Source: Streptomyces sp. MJM8645 (GTDB lineage: Bacteria > Actinomycetota > Actinomycetes > Streptomycetales > Streptomycetaceae). Taken from it: a stretch of DNA of 64,000 bases. Where the stretch lies: positions 2,170,001-2,234,000 of the forward strand of contig NZ_LJJF01000001.1 of assembly GCF_001625365.1 (NCBI RefSeq). Direction: 5' to 3'. The first letter of the stretch is position 1. Each line of letters opens with the position of its first letter. Made by a program: the position numbers and the translations under genes. Positions 8,889 through 17,998 of the stretch are shown piece by piece. The notes under the pieces were generated by a model that saw only the letters and a list, made by a program, of their open reading frames with translations, was not told where the DNA came from and ran no database searches.

Positions 8889-11800
8889 TCAGCCGATCCA
8901 CTCGTACATCCGCTCCCGGACCTGTTCCGGGGTCAGGCCCTCGCCGGCGGTGTGGGCGGCCTCGAACGCGGCGTCGCCCAGCAGGGCCCGCAGGGAGGCT
9001 GCCGCCCGGCCGCGCTCGACGCGGTCCAGGTAGCCGCCCTTCGGGCCGTTCAGCATGTGGTGCGCCCCGTGCAGCACGGTGGCCTGCCGGGCCCGCTCCA
9101 GGTCGCCGTCGCGCTCGGCGAAGGAACGCAGCACCCCCACCACCGCGGGCACCACCATGACCGTCATCTGCTCGCCGAAGCCGCTGGTGCTCGCCGTCTG
9201 ACGGAGCAGCGTCCGCCCCTCGCGCAGTGCCGCGAGCCCCTCGTCCGGCCGGCCTGCCCGGGCGGTGATCCAGCCCCGGGTGGTGGTCAGCATCCCGGTC
9301 ACGATCCCCGGGGCGAAGCTGCCGACGCTGGTCGCCTCCATCCGGTCCAGCTCGGCCAGCGCCTGCTCGTGCTCGCCGCGCAGCATGTGGACGCCGCAGA
9401 GCGTGAGGCCGCCGAACAGCAGCGCGCCGGTGGAGGAGTGGTCCGCGCTGTGGGAGTCCAGCCCGGCCAGCGCCTCCCGGATGATCCGCTCGCCGTGCTC
9501 CATGTCCTGCTCCAGCAGGGCGGAGCCGAGGTTCACCCGCAGCATCGGCACCTCGTGCGGTGTCCCCAGCTCCTCGGCCAGCTCGATCGCCCGCTCGTAC
9601 GCTGCGGCGGCGGCCGCCGGATCGCCCCGGTTGGCCAGCGACTCGCCCTGGGCCGCCAGCGCCTGGGAGACCCCCCAGAGGTTGCCGGCCCGCTCGTACA
9701 GCTCCAGGGAGCGCGCGCCGTCCAGGATTCCCTGGTCGGCCCCGCCCGGCCAGTCGTTCAGCATCTTGGCCCGGAGCTGCAGGATGAACGCGAGGTCGTT
9801 CGGCCCGCCGTGCTCCTCGCAGCCGCGGACGGCGTCGTCCAGCAGGCTCTTCATCAGCTCCAGCCGGCCGGCCAGGAACGCCCCGAACACCCGTATCAGG
9901 CCCGGGAACCGGTAGGCCTGCGGCAGCTCCGGGGTGTAGACGTCCAGCAGCTGCTCCGCGACGGCGATCGCCACCGGGTTGCCGAGCACGTCCAGGTTCC
10001 CCTCGAACATGCCCATCAACCGGTACATCGCGAGCAGTCGGCGGGCCTCCTCGACGACCCCTTCGGGCATCGGCAGGCCGTAGGAGAGCACGTCCCGCTC
10101 CAGCGGTACGGGCGGCTGCGGGCCGAACGGATCCGGCCCGAGCGCCGCGACGGCGTCGTACCAGCCGCGGGCCTCCATGCTGTAGCCGCGCAGCGACCAG
10201 TACCAGCTCATGCCGAGGGTGAGGACCAGCGACTGCTCCTCGTCCCCGAGGTCGATGGCGCGCCTCAGCGCGGCCCGGACGTTGTCCAGCTCGCGCTCCA
10301 GCACCGTCAGCCAGTGCAGCTGCTGGGGGCCGTGCATGTTCAGGAAGGCGGTGGCGACGACGCTCCGGAAGTGCGCCAGGTGGCGGGCCCCGGTCGCGTC
10401 GCGCTCCTCCTCGGACTCGGCGAGGCGCTCGGTCGCGTACTCGTGGATGGTCTCCAGCATCCGGTAGCGCGGCAGGCTGCCGTCGTCCAGGTCGGCGACC
10501 AGCAGGGACTTGTCGACCAGCGACAGCAGCAGGTCGGCGACCTCCCCGCCGACCACCTCGGTGCCGTCGGCGCAGATCGCCTCGGCGTCCTCCAGCTGCC
10601 AGCCGCCGGCGAACACCGAGAGCCGGCGCAGCACCGCCCGTTCGCGCTTGCCCAGCAGGTCCCAGCTCCAGTCGACCACCGCGCGCAGGGTCTGCTGGCG
10701 CGGCAGCAGGGTGCGGCTGCCCGCGGTGAGCAGGGCGAACCGGCCGTCCAGGCGGTCGGCGATCTGGCGCGCCGTCATCACCCGCAGCCGGGCGGCGGCG
10801 AGTTCGATGGCCAGCGGCAGGCCGTCCAGGCGGCGGCAGATCTCGGCGCAGGCCGCCGGGTCGGTGTCCGGGTCGAAGCCGGGGCGGGCGGCGGTGGCGC
10901 GCTCGGTGAGCAGGCGCAGCGCCACCGGGTCGGGCAGCGGCTCGACCGGCAGCACGGTCTCGCCGGGCACGCCGAGCGGCTCCCGGCTGGTGGCGAGCAC
11001 GGTCAGTTCGGGGCACTCGGCGAGCAGGACGTCGGCGAGGTCGGCGGCGGCCTGGATCAGGTGCTCGCAGTTGTCCAGGACGAGCAGCATCCGGCGGTGG
11101 CCGCAGTGCTCGACCAGCCGGCGGACCGGGTCCTCGGCGCGCTTCTCGATCACCTCGGCGACCATGCCGCCGCTGTGCAGCACGATCTCGCGCAGGCCGA
11201 GTGCGGAGACGACGGCGGCGGGCACCGCGTCCGGGCTCTCCAGCGGGGCGAGTTCGGCCACCCAGACGCCGTCCGGCCAGTGCCCGGCGGACTGCTCGGC
11301 GCGGCCTGCCTCGATCGAGAGCCTGGTCTTGCCGGAGCCGCCGGGGCCGGTCAGGGTGATCAGCCGACTGTTCGTCAACGTTCCGCGCAGCGCGGCGAGA
11401 TCGCCCTCGCGGCCGACGAAGCTGGTCAGCCGGCCGCGCAGGTTGCCGCCGACGCGCGGGGGCTGGAGCGCCCCGGACCGTTCGGCGGCCGGCGGGGCCG
11501 GTATGGGCTCCGGCGCGGGCACGGTCGCGGGCGCGGTCGCGGGCGCGGTCGGCGCGGGGGCCGGTTCGACCTCGGCCGGGGTCAACAACGTGGCGTACAG
11601 GGCCTGGAGTTGGCGCCCCGGGTCGACGCCGAGCTCCTCGGCGAGGGCGCGCCTGGTCCGCTCGTAGTGGCGCAGCGCCTCGGCGGTGCGGCCGCTCTCG
11701 TGCAGCGCCCGGATCATCAGCTGCTGCAACGGCTCGTCCAGCGGCTGCCGTTCGCAGAGCTCGGTGAGTTCGGCGACCAGTTCGGCGGCCCGGCCGAGCC

Positions 11801-12287
11801 CGAGCTCGGCGGTGATCCGGTGGCGGCGGGCCTCCTCGCGCTGGGTCTCCAGCCGGGCGGCCGGGCCGCTGCGGTCCGGCAGGTCGGCCAGGGCGGGGCC
11901 GCGCCACAGCGCCAGGGCGGCGCGCAGCCGCTCGGCGGCGAGCGCGTGGTCCCCGGTGTCGAGGGCGCGGCGGCCTTCGGCGCCGAGCCGCTGGAACTCG
12001 GCGAGGTCGGTGGCCGGGTCGGTCAGCCAGTACCCGGCCGGGCCGGAGCCGATCTCGTCCCGGCCGACGGTCCGGCGCAGCCGGCCGACCAGGGTCTGGA
12101 GCGCGGCGGAGGAGTCCTGGGGCGGCTCGGCCTCCCACACCTCGTCCACCAGCAGGTCGGCGGGCACCGGGCGGCCCTGCCGGAGGGCGAGCGCAGTGAG
12201 CAGTGCCCGCAGCCGGGCGCCGCCTAGCGGCACCGGGGTGCCGTCGTCGTGGTGAGCCGTCGTGGTCCCGAGGATGCCGTAGTACAC
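8889..12287 (-). CDS. AfsR/SARP family regulator (SARP DNA-binding + BTAD + NB-ARC + TPR)
   Basis: This large cytoplasmic transcription regulator has 1132 residues from GTG 12287. A winged-helix trans_reg_C domain covers about residues 1-90 (LRALLTALALRQGRPVPADLLVDEVW) and a BTAD helical domain about 95-245 (ELCERQPLDEPL). A Pro/Ala linker leads to an NB-ARC/STAND ATPase with FVGREGDLAALR, Walker A GPGGSGKT, LLVLDNCEHL (Walker B) and ATSREPLGVPGE. A long C-terminal half of degenerate TPR helices follows. STAND regulators are usually held inactive until a signal permits ATP-driven assembly. The GTG start matches where SARP domains begin; upstream in-frame residues are unlike the family. The convergent DrrAB-like exporter carries SARP-like heptamers. 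Confidence 0.9.
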   Translation of the reverse strand: MYYGILGTTTAHHDDGTPVPLGGARLRALLTALALRQGRPVPADLLVDEVWEAEPPQDSSAALQTLVGRLRRTVGRDEIGSGPAGYWLTDPATDLAEFQRLGAEGRRALDTGDHALAAERLRAALALWRGPALADLPDRSGPAARLETQREEARRHRITAELGLGRAAELVAELTELCERQPLDEPLQQLMIRALHESGRTAEALRHYERTRRALAEELGVDPGRQLQALYATLLTPAEVEPAPAPTAPATAPATVPAPEPIPAPPAAERSGALQPPRVGGNLRGRLTSFVGREGDLAALRGTLTNSRLITLTGPGGSGKTRLSIEAGRAEQSAGHWPDGVWVAELAPLESPDAVPAAVVSALGLREIVLHSGGMVAEVIEKRAEDPVRRLVEHCGHRRMLLVLDNCEHLIQAAADLADVLLAECPELTVLATSREPLGVPGETVLPVEPLPDPVALRLLTERATAARPGFDPDTDPAACAEICRRLDGLPLAIELAAARLRVMTARQIADRLDGRFALLTAGSRTLLPRQQTLRAVVDWSWDLLGKRERAVLRRLSVFAGGWQLEDAEAICADGTEVVGGEVADLLLSLVDKSLLVADLDDGSLPRYRMLETIHEYATERLAESEEERDATGARHLAHFRSVVATAFLNMHGPQQLHWLTVLERELDNVRAALRRAIDLGDEEQSLVLTLGMSWYWSLRGYSMEARGWYDAVAALGPDPFGPQPPVPLERDVLSYGLPMPEGVVEEARRLLAMYRLMGMFEGNLDVLGNPVAIAVAEQLLDVYTPELPQAYRFPGLIRVFGAFLAGRLELMKSLLDDAVRGCEEHGGPNDLAFILQLRAKMLNDWPGGADQGILDGARSLELYERAGNLWGVSQALAAQGESLANRGDPAAAAAAYERAIELAEELGTPHEVPMLRVNLGSALLEQDMEHGERIIREALAGLDSHSADHSSTGALLFGGLTLCGVHMLRGEHEQALAELDRMEATSVGSFAPGIVTGMLTTTRGWITARAGRPDEGLAALREGRTLLRQTASTSGFGEQMTVMVVPAVVGVLRSFAERDGDLERARQATVLHGAHHMLNGPKGGYLDRVERGRAAASLRALLGDAAFEAAHTAGEGLTPEQVRERMYEWIG

Positions 12288-12468
12288 CGGTCCATTCTGG
12301 TCGATGGGCGGCGCTCGGGGCGCACAATTGTCCAGGGGTCCCTCACCGGCGGCGGAACCCGGACGGGGCCCTCGGACGTTCACCCGGGACGGCTTGTCCG
12401 GTCACCGGCCCGCCCGGCATGATCGATCCCCTGCCCGCTTTTCCTCGGACACCCGGAGCACCCACACC

Positions 12469-13284
12469 ATGACCTTCGCCGCCACGCAGCGCTCACGCAG
12501 CGAGGACCGCCGGATCAGCCCGGTGTTCTGGGTGCTCCTCGCCGTCCTCGCCACCTCCGGCTGGGCGGTGTACTCGGGCTACGGGAACGCCTCGTTCGGG
12601 GTGTTCCTGTTCGTGGTGGCGGGCTGGATGGTCTCGCTGTGCCTGCACGAGTACGCGCACGCCCGCACCGCGCTGCACGGCGGCGACATCAGCGTCGGCG
12701 CCAAGGGCTACCTCACGCTCAACCCGCTGAAGTACACCAATGTGCTGCTCAGCTTCGTGCTGCCGATCGTGTTCGTGATCATGGGCGGCATCGGCCTGCC
12801 CGGCGGCTCGGTCTGGATCGAGCGGGACCGGATCCAGGGCCGACTCAAGCACAGCCTGATCTCGGCGGCCGGGCCGCTGGTGAACGTGGTGTGCGCGGCC
12901 CTGCTGCTGGTCCCGATCGGCGCCGGCTGGCTGGACGACCCGACGGTGCACGCGGTCTGGAACGGCTACGAGCTGAACGTCTCGCCGTTCGCGGCCGCGC
13001 TCGGCTTCCTCGGCCTGCTCCAGCTCAGCGCCGCCCTGCTGAACCTGCTGCCGGTGCCCGGCCTGGACGGCTACGGGATCGTCGAGCCCTGGCTGTCCTA
13101 CAAGACCCGGCGCGCGGTCGAGCCGTTCGCACCGTACGGGCTGCTGGCCGTGTTCGCGCTGCTGTGGCAGCCCGAGGTGAACTCGTTCTTCTTCGGGGTC
13201 ATCCACGACCTGATGAGCCTGTTCGGCGTGGACCAGGACTACGCGACGCTCGGCCGGTACCTGTTCAGCTTCTGGAAGAACTAG
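12469..13284 (+). CDS. site-2 protease family (M50) membrane metalloprotease
   Basis: This 271-residue multi-pass protein has the zinc motif HEYAH at residues 60-64 within the second membrane segment, and the third-ligand region NLLPVPGLDGYG near residue 200. M50 proteases cut substrates inside the membrane. The short form without PDZ or CBS domains is widespread in Streptomyces, and its substrate here is unknown. ATG 12469 is chosen over longer frames because it starts a short cytoplasmic tail just before the first membrane segment. The TAG stop is part of a CTAG, with a second CTAG 8 bp on that was hit by the MITE. Confidence 0.88.
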   Translation: MTFAATQRSRSEDRRISPVFWVLLAVLATSGWAVYSGYGNASFGVFLFVVAGWMVSLCLHEYAHARTALHGGDISVGAKGYLTLNPLKYTNVLLSFVLPIVFVIMGGIGLPGGSVWIERDRIQGRLKHSLISAAGPLVNVVCAALLLVPIGAGWLDDPTVHAVWNGYELNVSPFAAALGFLGLLQLSAALLNLLPVPGLDGYGIVEPWLSYKTRRAVEPFAPYGLLAVFALLWQPEVNSFFFGVIHDLMSLFGVDQDYATLGRYLFSFWKN

Positions 13285-13288
13285 CCGG

Positions 13289-13454
13289 CTAGGGGCTCTC
13301 TTTCGGATCACGTCGGATCAGCGCGCGGCGTCGGAGTGCGTGCATCGCAAGGCGGAGGAGGGAGTCCATGCGGAGTATCGGCGACCGACGACAACGCGGC
13401 GAGGTGCGTGCTCCGGCGTCGCGCGCCCGGCGTGATCCGAAAGAGAGCCCCTAG
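13289..13454. mobile_element. 166-bp MITE with 24-bp perfect terminal inverted repeats
   Basis: The ends at 13289-13312 and 13431-13454 are perfect 24-bp inverted repeats (CTAGGGGCTCTCTTTCGGAT at the outer left). They enclose 118 bp with no coding capacity. CTAG at both outer edges would be the duplicated target, leaving a 158-bp element with 20-bp inverted ends. It sits in the convergent gap between the M50 gene and a small membrane-protein gene, and its right CTAG supplies the TAG stop of the latter. No autonomous parent with these ends is present in the window. Confidence 0.85.
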
Positions 13455-13648
13455 CCCTGCTCGGCTGCCGCGGCGGCCGTGGCCTCGGCGATCTTCGCGC
13501 GGCGGCGGTTCATCCAGAGCACGTTGCTCGCCACACCGGCCATCGGGAGCCAGATCAGGCCCAGCCAGAAGCCCTGGGTCAGCGAGACCACGGCGGCCGC
13601 CAGCGCGAGGACGACGACGATCAGGGCGAAGAGGGACGTGCGGGGCAT
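13451..13648 (-). CDS. small two-helix membrane protein
   Basis: This 65-residue protein has two hydrophobic helices (FALIVVVLALAAAVVSLT and FWLGLIWLPMAGVASNVLW) and a charged C-terminal tail RRRAKIAEAT. ATG 13648 is preceded by GGAG. Function is unknown; similar short proteins are common in Streptomyces. Its TAG stop is created or preserved by the CTAG target of the adjacent MITE, so the reading frame ends exactly at the element boundary. Confidence 0.7.
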   Translation of the reverse strand: MPRTSLFALIVVVLALAAAVVSLTQGFWLGLIWLPMAGVASNVLWMNRRRAKIAEATAAAAAEQG

Positions 13649-13780
13649 GGCGGGAGGCTCCTAGGGCCGGGTGCGGTCGGCCGGGTTGCGGCCGCACCCA
13701 TTGTCGCCGACCTCACCTCCGGAACTGGTCCAGGGGTGAGGCCGACACGGCTCGACCGGATCTCGGGCGGCCGGTCCCGA

Positions 13781-13840
13781 ACGGTCCGATCCCAGACGGT
13801 CCGGTCTCAAACGGTCCGCTCTCAGACGGTCCGGTCTCAG
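13781..13840. repeat. four tandem copies of a 15-bp unit at the 3' end of npdG
   Basis: Units ACGGTCCGATCCCAG, ACGGTCCGGTCTCAA, ACGGTCCGCTCTCAG and ACGGTCCGGTCTCAG run without gaps from 13781 to 13840. The last four bases overlap the stop and final codon of the F420 reductase gene on the minus strand. The array lies directly downstream of that gene. Confidence 0.85.
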
Positions 13841-14529
13841 ACGTCCGTCACCCGCAGGCCCGCGTGGGCCTTGTAGCGGCGGTTGACCGAGATCAGGTTG
13901 GCCACCAGCGACTCCACCTGGTGCGCGTTGCGCAGCCGGCCCGCGAAGATCCCCCGCATGCCGGGGATCCGGCCGGCCAGCGCCTGCACGATGTCGGTGG
14001 CGGCCCGCTCCTCGCCGAGCACCATGACGTCGGTGTCGATCTGCTCCACCGACTCGTCCTGGAGCAGCACCGCCGAGAGGTGGTGGAAGGCGGCGGTGAC
14101 CCGGGAGTCCGGCAGCAGCGCGGCGGCCTGCTGGGCGGCGCTGCCCTCCTCCGGCTTCAGCGCGTACGCGCCCTGCTTGTCGAAGCCGAGCGGGTTGACG
14201 CAGTCGACCACGATCTTGCCGGCCAGTTCCTCGCGCAGCGCGGTCAGGGTCGCGGCGTGCCCGTCCCAGGGCACCGCGACGATCACCACGTCGCTCTCCC
14301 GGGCGGCGGTGGCGTTGTCGGCGCCACGCACGCCGTGGCCCAGTTCGGCGGCGGAGGCCTCGGCCCGGGCCGCGTCGCGCGAGCCGATGATCACCTGCTG
14401 GCCGGACTTGGCCAGTCGCAGGGCCAGGCCGCGCCCCTGGTCGCCGGTGCCGCCGAGGACACCGACCACCAGCTGTGAGACGTCCGGCAGTTCGTGGGCC
14501 GGGTTTGTCGCTGAATCGAGGGAAGTCAT
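13837..14529 (-). CDS. npdG: NADPH-dependent F420 reductase
   Basis: This 230-residue cytoplasmic enzyme transfers hydride between coenzyme F420 and NADP, setting the pool of reduced F420 used by actinomycete oxidoreductases. The Rossmann motif VGVLGGTGDQGRGLALRLA and the NADP-selecting IIGSRDAARA come first, followed by DVVIVAVPWDGHAATL and VVDCVNPLGF, the expected order for the FNO/NpdG family. ATG 14529 begins an 18-residue extension before the Rossmann fold. It is transcribed alone; a divergent conserved gene begins at 14577. Four 15-bp repeats abut its stop codon. Confidence 0.93.
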   Translation of the reverse strand: MTSLDSATNPAHELPDVSQLVVGVLGGTGDQGRGLALRLAKSGQQVIIGSRDAARAEASAAELGHGVRGADNATAARESDVVIVAVPWDGHAATLTALREELAGKIVVDCVNPLGFDKQGAYALKPEEGSAAQQAAALLPDSRVTAAFHHLSAVLLQDESVEQIDTDVMVLGEERAATDIVQALAGRIPGMRGIFAGRLRNAHQVESLVANLISVNRRYKAHAGLRVTDV

Positions 14530-14576
14530 GGGCCGATCCTGTCAAACCCCCGGCCGGACGCGACATTGTGGGCCGC

Positions 14577-15182
14577 ATGGACGCGGTGAGAGTTTCGGCA
14601 CTCCGGCAGCACCTGGCGGGCACCGGCTGGCTGGAGGCGGTCGGCGGCTTCGCCGGGTCGCTGCGGCGCTCGGTGTCGCGGCGCGGGGGCGGCGAGCTGC
14701 TGCTGGTCGGCACCGAGGCGTACGAGCCCTGGCATCTGGCCGCGCACCTGGCGGACGAGGCCGTCTGGTCGGCCGTCCCCCGACTGGTGCCCACCCTGCT
14801 GCGGCACGCTCCGCCGGCCGGCGCCCCGGCGCACCTCGTGCACGGCCTGCGCCGGCTCACCGGGGCCGGGCGCCGCGCCACGGTCCTGGTGGTGGCGCCG
14901 GAGGCAGCCGGCCCGACACTGCTGGAACGGGTACAGGACGCCCGCCGGCACGGCGCGACCGTGCTCGCACTGGACGGCGCCGCCCCCGCCGAGCCGGGCG
15001 ACCTCGGCGGGCTCGCGCACGAGCGGCTCGCCGTCGGCACCGCCGACGAGCAGCCCTTCGACCTCGCCCAGCACCTGGTCAGCGCCGCCGCCGGGCGGTC
15101 CCCGGGCCGCCGCACCGCGCTGGACCGGCTCGCCGAACTCGCCGGCCGGCTGACCGTACCGCCCGCGATCAGCCGCTGGTAG
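14577..15182 (+). CDS. conserved actinobacterial protein of unknown function
   Basis: This 201-residue soluble protein has no signal or membrane segment. The middle (ELLLVGTEAYEPWHLAAHLA and ATVLVVAPEAAGP) looks like an alternating beta/alpha fold; a glycine-rich nucleotide loop is not evident. It is divergently transcribed from npdG with only 47 bp between starts, so the two share a promoter region, and it precedes an MFS exporter. I do not recognise an enzymatic motif. ATG 14577 is preceded by a poor Shine-Dalgarno. Confidence 0.75.
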   Translation: MDAVRVSALRQHLAGTGWLEAVGGFAGSLRRSVSRRGGGELLLVGTEAYEPWHLAAHLADEAVWSAVPRLVPTLLRHAPPAGAPAHLVHGLRRLTGAGRRATVLVVAPEAAGPTLLERVQDARRHGATVLALDGAAPAEPGDLGGLAHERLAVGTADEQPFDLAQHLVSAAAGRSPGRRTALDRLAELAGRLTVPPAISRW

Positions 15183-15308
15183 CCCGGCCCGGCCCGCCCC
15201 GGCCCACCCCGGCCCGACCGTGACGGCCGGACGCCGACCATGACGGCCGTGTGGCGGGCTGAAAAACCCTTTGCGAACCCGGCGGCCCGCGTTCGAGGAT
15301 GCTGGTTC

Positions 15309-16694
15309 GTGAACGACGACGAACCCCCGCATCCCCCCGGCACCTCCGGACGGTCTCGCACGCTGCTGCGCTCGCTCGCGCCCGACCTCTCGCCCTGGCG
15401 CGCCTCCCGCGACTTCCGCTTCCTCTGGCTCTCCGGCTGCGTCACCAGCTTCGGCAGCTACCTGACCTACGTCGCCGTGCCGATGCAGATCAAGGAGCTG
15501 ACCGGCTCCTCCTTCGCGGTCGGCCTGATCGGCGCCGTCGAGCTCGTCCCGCTGATCGTCTTCGGCCTGTGGGGCGGCGCCCTCGCCGACGCCCTGGACC
15601 GCCGGAAGCTGGTGCTGCGCGCCGAGGCCGGGCTGGGCCTGCTCGCCGGCCTGCTGCTGCTCAACGCGCTGCTGCCGTCCCCGCTGCTCTGGCCGATCTA
15701 CCTGGTCGCCGCGCTGGTCGCGGCCTGCGACGGGTTGCAGCGCCCGGCCCTGGACTCGCTCACCCCGCGGATCGTCCCGCACCAGCACCTGACCGCCGCG
15801 TTCGCCCTCAACTCCCTGTACCGCAACGCCGCTTCGGTGGCCGGGCCGGCGCTGGCCGGCGTCGTGGTGGCGTTCTCCGGGGTGGGGACGGCGTACGCGC
15901 TGGACGTGCTCACCTTCGCCGCCTCGTTGCTGCTGCTCGTCCGGATCCGCGCGGTGCCGCCGGCCACCGGCGCCGAGCGGCCGTCGGTGCGGGCGGTGCT
16001 CACCGGCGTCCGGTACGCGTGGAGCCGCAAGGACCTGCTCGGCACCTACACGATCGACCTCTGCGCGATGCTGTTCGCCTTCCCGGTGGCCGTCTTCCCC
16101 TTCCTGGCCTCCGAGTTGGGCGCGGACTGGGCGCTCGGCCCGATGTACGCGGCCTCCGCGGCCGGCGCCCTGCTGGTCGGGGCGACCAGTGGCTGGACGT
16201 CCCGGATCCACCGGCACGGCCGGCTGCTGGTGGTCGCCGCCGTCGGCTGGGGCGCGGCCATGGCCCTGGCCGGCCTGTCCGGGAGCATCTGGCTGGTGCT
16301 GCTCGGCCTGGCGCTGGCCGGCGGCGCCGACGAGATCAGCGGGCTGGCCCGCTCGACCATGTGGAACCAGTCCATCCCGGACGAGGTGCGCGGCCGGATG
16401 GCCGGCGTCGAACTGCTCAGCTACTCCGTCGGCCCCCAGCTCGGCCAGGTCCGGGCCGGCACCATGGCCGGGCTGGTCGGCGTCCGCGCCGCCGTCTGGA
16501 GCGGCGGTCTGATCTGCGTCGTCGCCGTCCTCGCGGTGGCCGCCGCGCTGCCCAAGCTGCTCGCCTACGACGACCGCACCGACCCGCACACCGCCGCCGT
16601 CCGCGCCGGGCACGAGCGCGCGGAGCGCGAACGGGAACAGCAGCGCGAGCGGGAGCAGCAAGGCGAACGGGAGGCCGCTGCGGCGACGGACTGA
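15309..16694 (+). CDS. MFS transporter, EntS (enterobactin exporter)-like
   Basis: This 461-residue major facilitator has FRFLWLSGCVTSFGSYLTYV at its first membrane segment, GGALADALDRRKLVL as motif A, and about twelve hydrophobic segments, the layout of the EntS/MFS_3 type that often exports siderophores or drugs. A highly charged C-terminal tail of Glu/Arg/Gln repeats (EREREQQ) follows residue 440 and probably lies in the cytoplasm. The start GTG 15309 (VNDDEPPHPP) is preferred because the residues before it lack conservation; an ATG in the same frame at 15240 is possible. No siderophore genes are next to it. Confidence 0.87.
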   Translation: MNDDEPPHPPGTSGRSRTLLRSLAPDLSPWRASRDFRFLWLSGCVTSFGSYLTYVAVPMQIKELTGSSFAVGLIGAVELVPLIVFGLWGGALADALDRRKLVLRAEAGLGLLAGLLLLNALLPSPLLWPIYLVAALVAACDGLQRPALDSLTPRIVPHQHLTAAFALNSLYRNAASVAGPALAGVVVAFSGVGTAYALDVLTFAASLLLLVRIRAVPPATGAERPSVRAVLTGVRYAWSRKDLLGTYTIDLCAMLFAFPVAVFPFLASELGADWALGPMYAASAAGALLVGATSGWTSRIHRHGRLLVVAAVGWGAAMALAGLSGSIWLVLLGLALAGGADEISGLARSTMWNQSIPDEVRGRMAGVELLSYSVGPQLGQVRAGTMAGLVGVRAAVWSGGLICVVAVLAVAAALPKLLAYDDRTDPHTAAVRAGHERAEREREQQREREQQGEREAAAATD

Positions 16695-16751
16695 CGCCGA
16701 CTTGCTGACGGCGCCGGCTTGACGGCGAAAAGCCGGACGCCGCCCCGGCCG

Positions 16752-16985
16752 CTACTCGCCGCCGCCGTCCTTCGGCGTGTCGTTCCAGCGCTCGTCCCCC
16801 TGCCGCCACTCCCGGTTGCGCTCGTCGGCGAGTTGCAGGGCGTGCGCGGCCTCCTCCGGGCTGTCGTACGGGCCGAGGCGGTCCTTGGCGGGGCACTCCG
16901 GCCCCTCCTCGACCTTGCCGTGCTTGATGCAGTAGAACCACTCGCCGGGCTTTCCGGTCGGCTTGCGGTGGAATCCCAGGGGCAT
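16752..16985 (-). CDS. short conserved actinobacterial protein
   Basis: This 77-residue hydrophilic protein ([16 protein letters not shown]) has a two-Cys arrangement (FYCIKHG and GPECPAKD) and an acidic/basic C-terminal half rich in Glu, Asn and Arg ([12 protein letters not shown]). ATG 16985 has GGAGG at ideal spacing, which decides this start over one 63 bp upstream. The YDSPEEAA segment resembles motifs in SPOR-like short proteins but this is weak. It is divergent from map with about 105 bp between the starts. Function unknown. Confidence 0.7.
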   Translation of the reverse strand: MPLGFHRKPTGKPGEWFYCIKHGKVEEGPECPAKDRLGPYDSPEEAAHALQLADERNREWRQGDERWNDTPKDGGGE

Positions 16986-17089
16986 GGTGCCCTCCCGTCG
17001 ACGCGTTGGGGTCGTACCGATCATTCCCCGGCCAGGGCCTCCGCGCACACCGCCCGGGCGCGCCGGGGGCGGCCGTTAGACTCGCGGCC

Positions 17090-17935
17090 ATGGCTCTCGT
17101 ACCCGGCATCCAGTCCCCCACCCGCAAGGTCCCGGCGCACATCGCGCGCCCCGAGTACGTCGGGCGGCCCGCCCCGACGCCGTACACCGGGCCCGAGGTG
17201 CAGACCGCCGAGACGATCGAGAAGATGCGGATCGCGAGCCGGATCGCCGCCCAGGCGATGGCGGAGGCAGCCAAGCTGATCGCCCCCGGCGTCACCACCG
17301 ACGCGCTGGACGCCGTCGCCCACACCTACATGTGCGACCACGACGCGTACCCGTCCGACCTCGGCTACCGCGGCTTCCCCAAGTCGGTCTGCACCTCGAT
17401 CAACGAGGTGATCTGCCACGGCATCCCGGACTCGACCGTGCTCCAGGACGGCGACATCGTCAACATCGACGCCACCGCGTACATCCACGGGGTGCACGGC
17501 GACCTCAACGCCACCTACCTGGTCGGCGATGTCGACGAGGAGTCCCGGCTGCTGGTCGAGCGGACCCGCGAATCCCTCAACCGGGCGATCAAGGCCGTCA
17601 AGCCCGGCCGTCAGATCAACGTGATCGGGCGGGTCATCGAGTCCTACGCCAAGCGCTTCGACTACGGCGTGGTGCGGGACTTCACCGGGCACGGCATCAA
17701 CACGTCGTTCCACTCCGGCCTGATCATCCCGCACTACGACAGCGAGCGGGCCACCGAGGTGATCAAGCCGGGGATGACCTTCACCATCGAGCCGATGCTC
17801 ACCCTGGGCACCTACGACTACGAGATCTGGCCGGACGGCTGGACGGTCGTCACCAAGGACCGCAAGCGCACCGCCCAGTTCGAGCACACCCTGGTGGTCA
17901 CGGCGGACGGCGCGGAGGTCCTCACCCTGCCGTGA
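17090..17935 (+). CDS. map: type I methionine aminopeptidase
   Basis: This enzyme removes the N-terminal methionine from nascent proteins in the cytoplasm. The 281-residue protein has the five metal ligands of the pita-bread fold: Asp127 (NIDATAY), Asp138 (HGDLNATY), His201 (FTGHGI), Glu234 (FTIEPML) and Glu265 (QFEHT). The 40-residue N-terminal extension with [16 protein letters not shown] is typical of actinobacterial MetAPs and lacks the CxxC zinc fingers of eukaryotic forms. Streptomyces usually have two map genes; this is the one not in the ribosomal-protein operon. It appears monocistronic. Confidence 0.96.
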   Translation: MALVPGIQSPTRKVPAHIARPEYVGRPAPTPYTGPEVQTAETIEKMRIASRIAAQAMAEAAKLIAPGVTTDALDAVAHTYMCDHDAYPSDLGYRGFPKSVCTSINEVICHGIPDSTVLQDGDIVNIDATAYIHGVHGDLNATYLVGDVDEESRLLVERTRESLNRAIKAVKPGRQINVIGRVIESYAKRFDYGVVRDFTGHGINTSFHSGLIIPHYDSERATEVIKPGMTFTIEPMLTLGTYDYEIWPDGWTVVTKDRKRTAQFEHTLVVTADGAEVLTLP

Positions 17936-17998
17936 CCCCGGCCGGGCGCCGGGCGGCCCCTGGAAACCGCCGAACCGCCGAGCCGCGGGGGCGCCGGT

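Noticed and set aside
8868..12227. Long plus-strand open frame of over 1100 codons opposite the SARP regulator
   Set aside because: Its translation is low-complexity and His/Gln/Val/Arg-rich, a shadow of third-position G/C bias in the real minus-strand gene, which has clear SARP, BTAD and NB-ARC motifs.
15240..15308. Upstream ATG start for the EntS-like exporter
   Set aside because: The extra 23 residues (MTAVWRAEKPFANPAAR) do not resemble a cytoplasmic tail of the family; the GTG at 15309 gives a normal N-terminus. It cannot be fully excluded.
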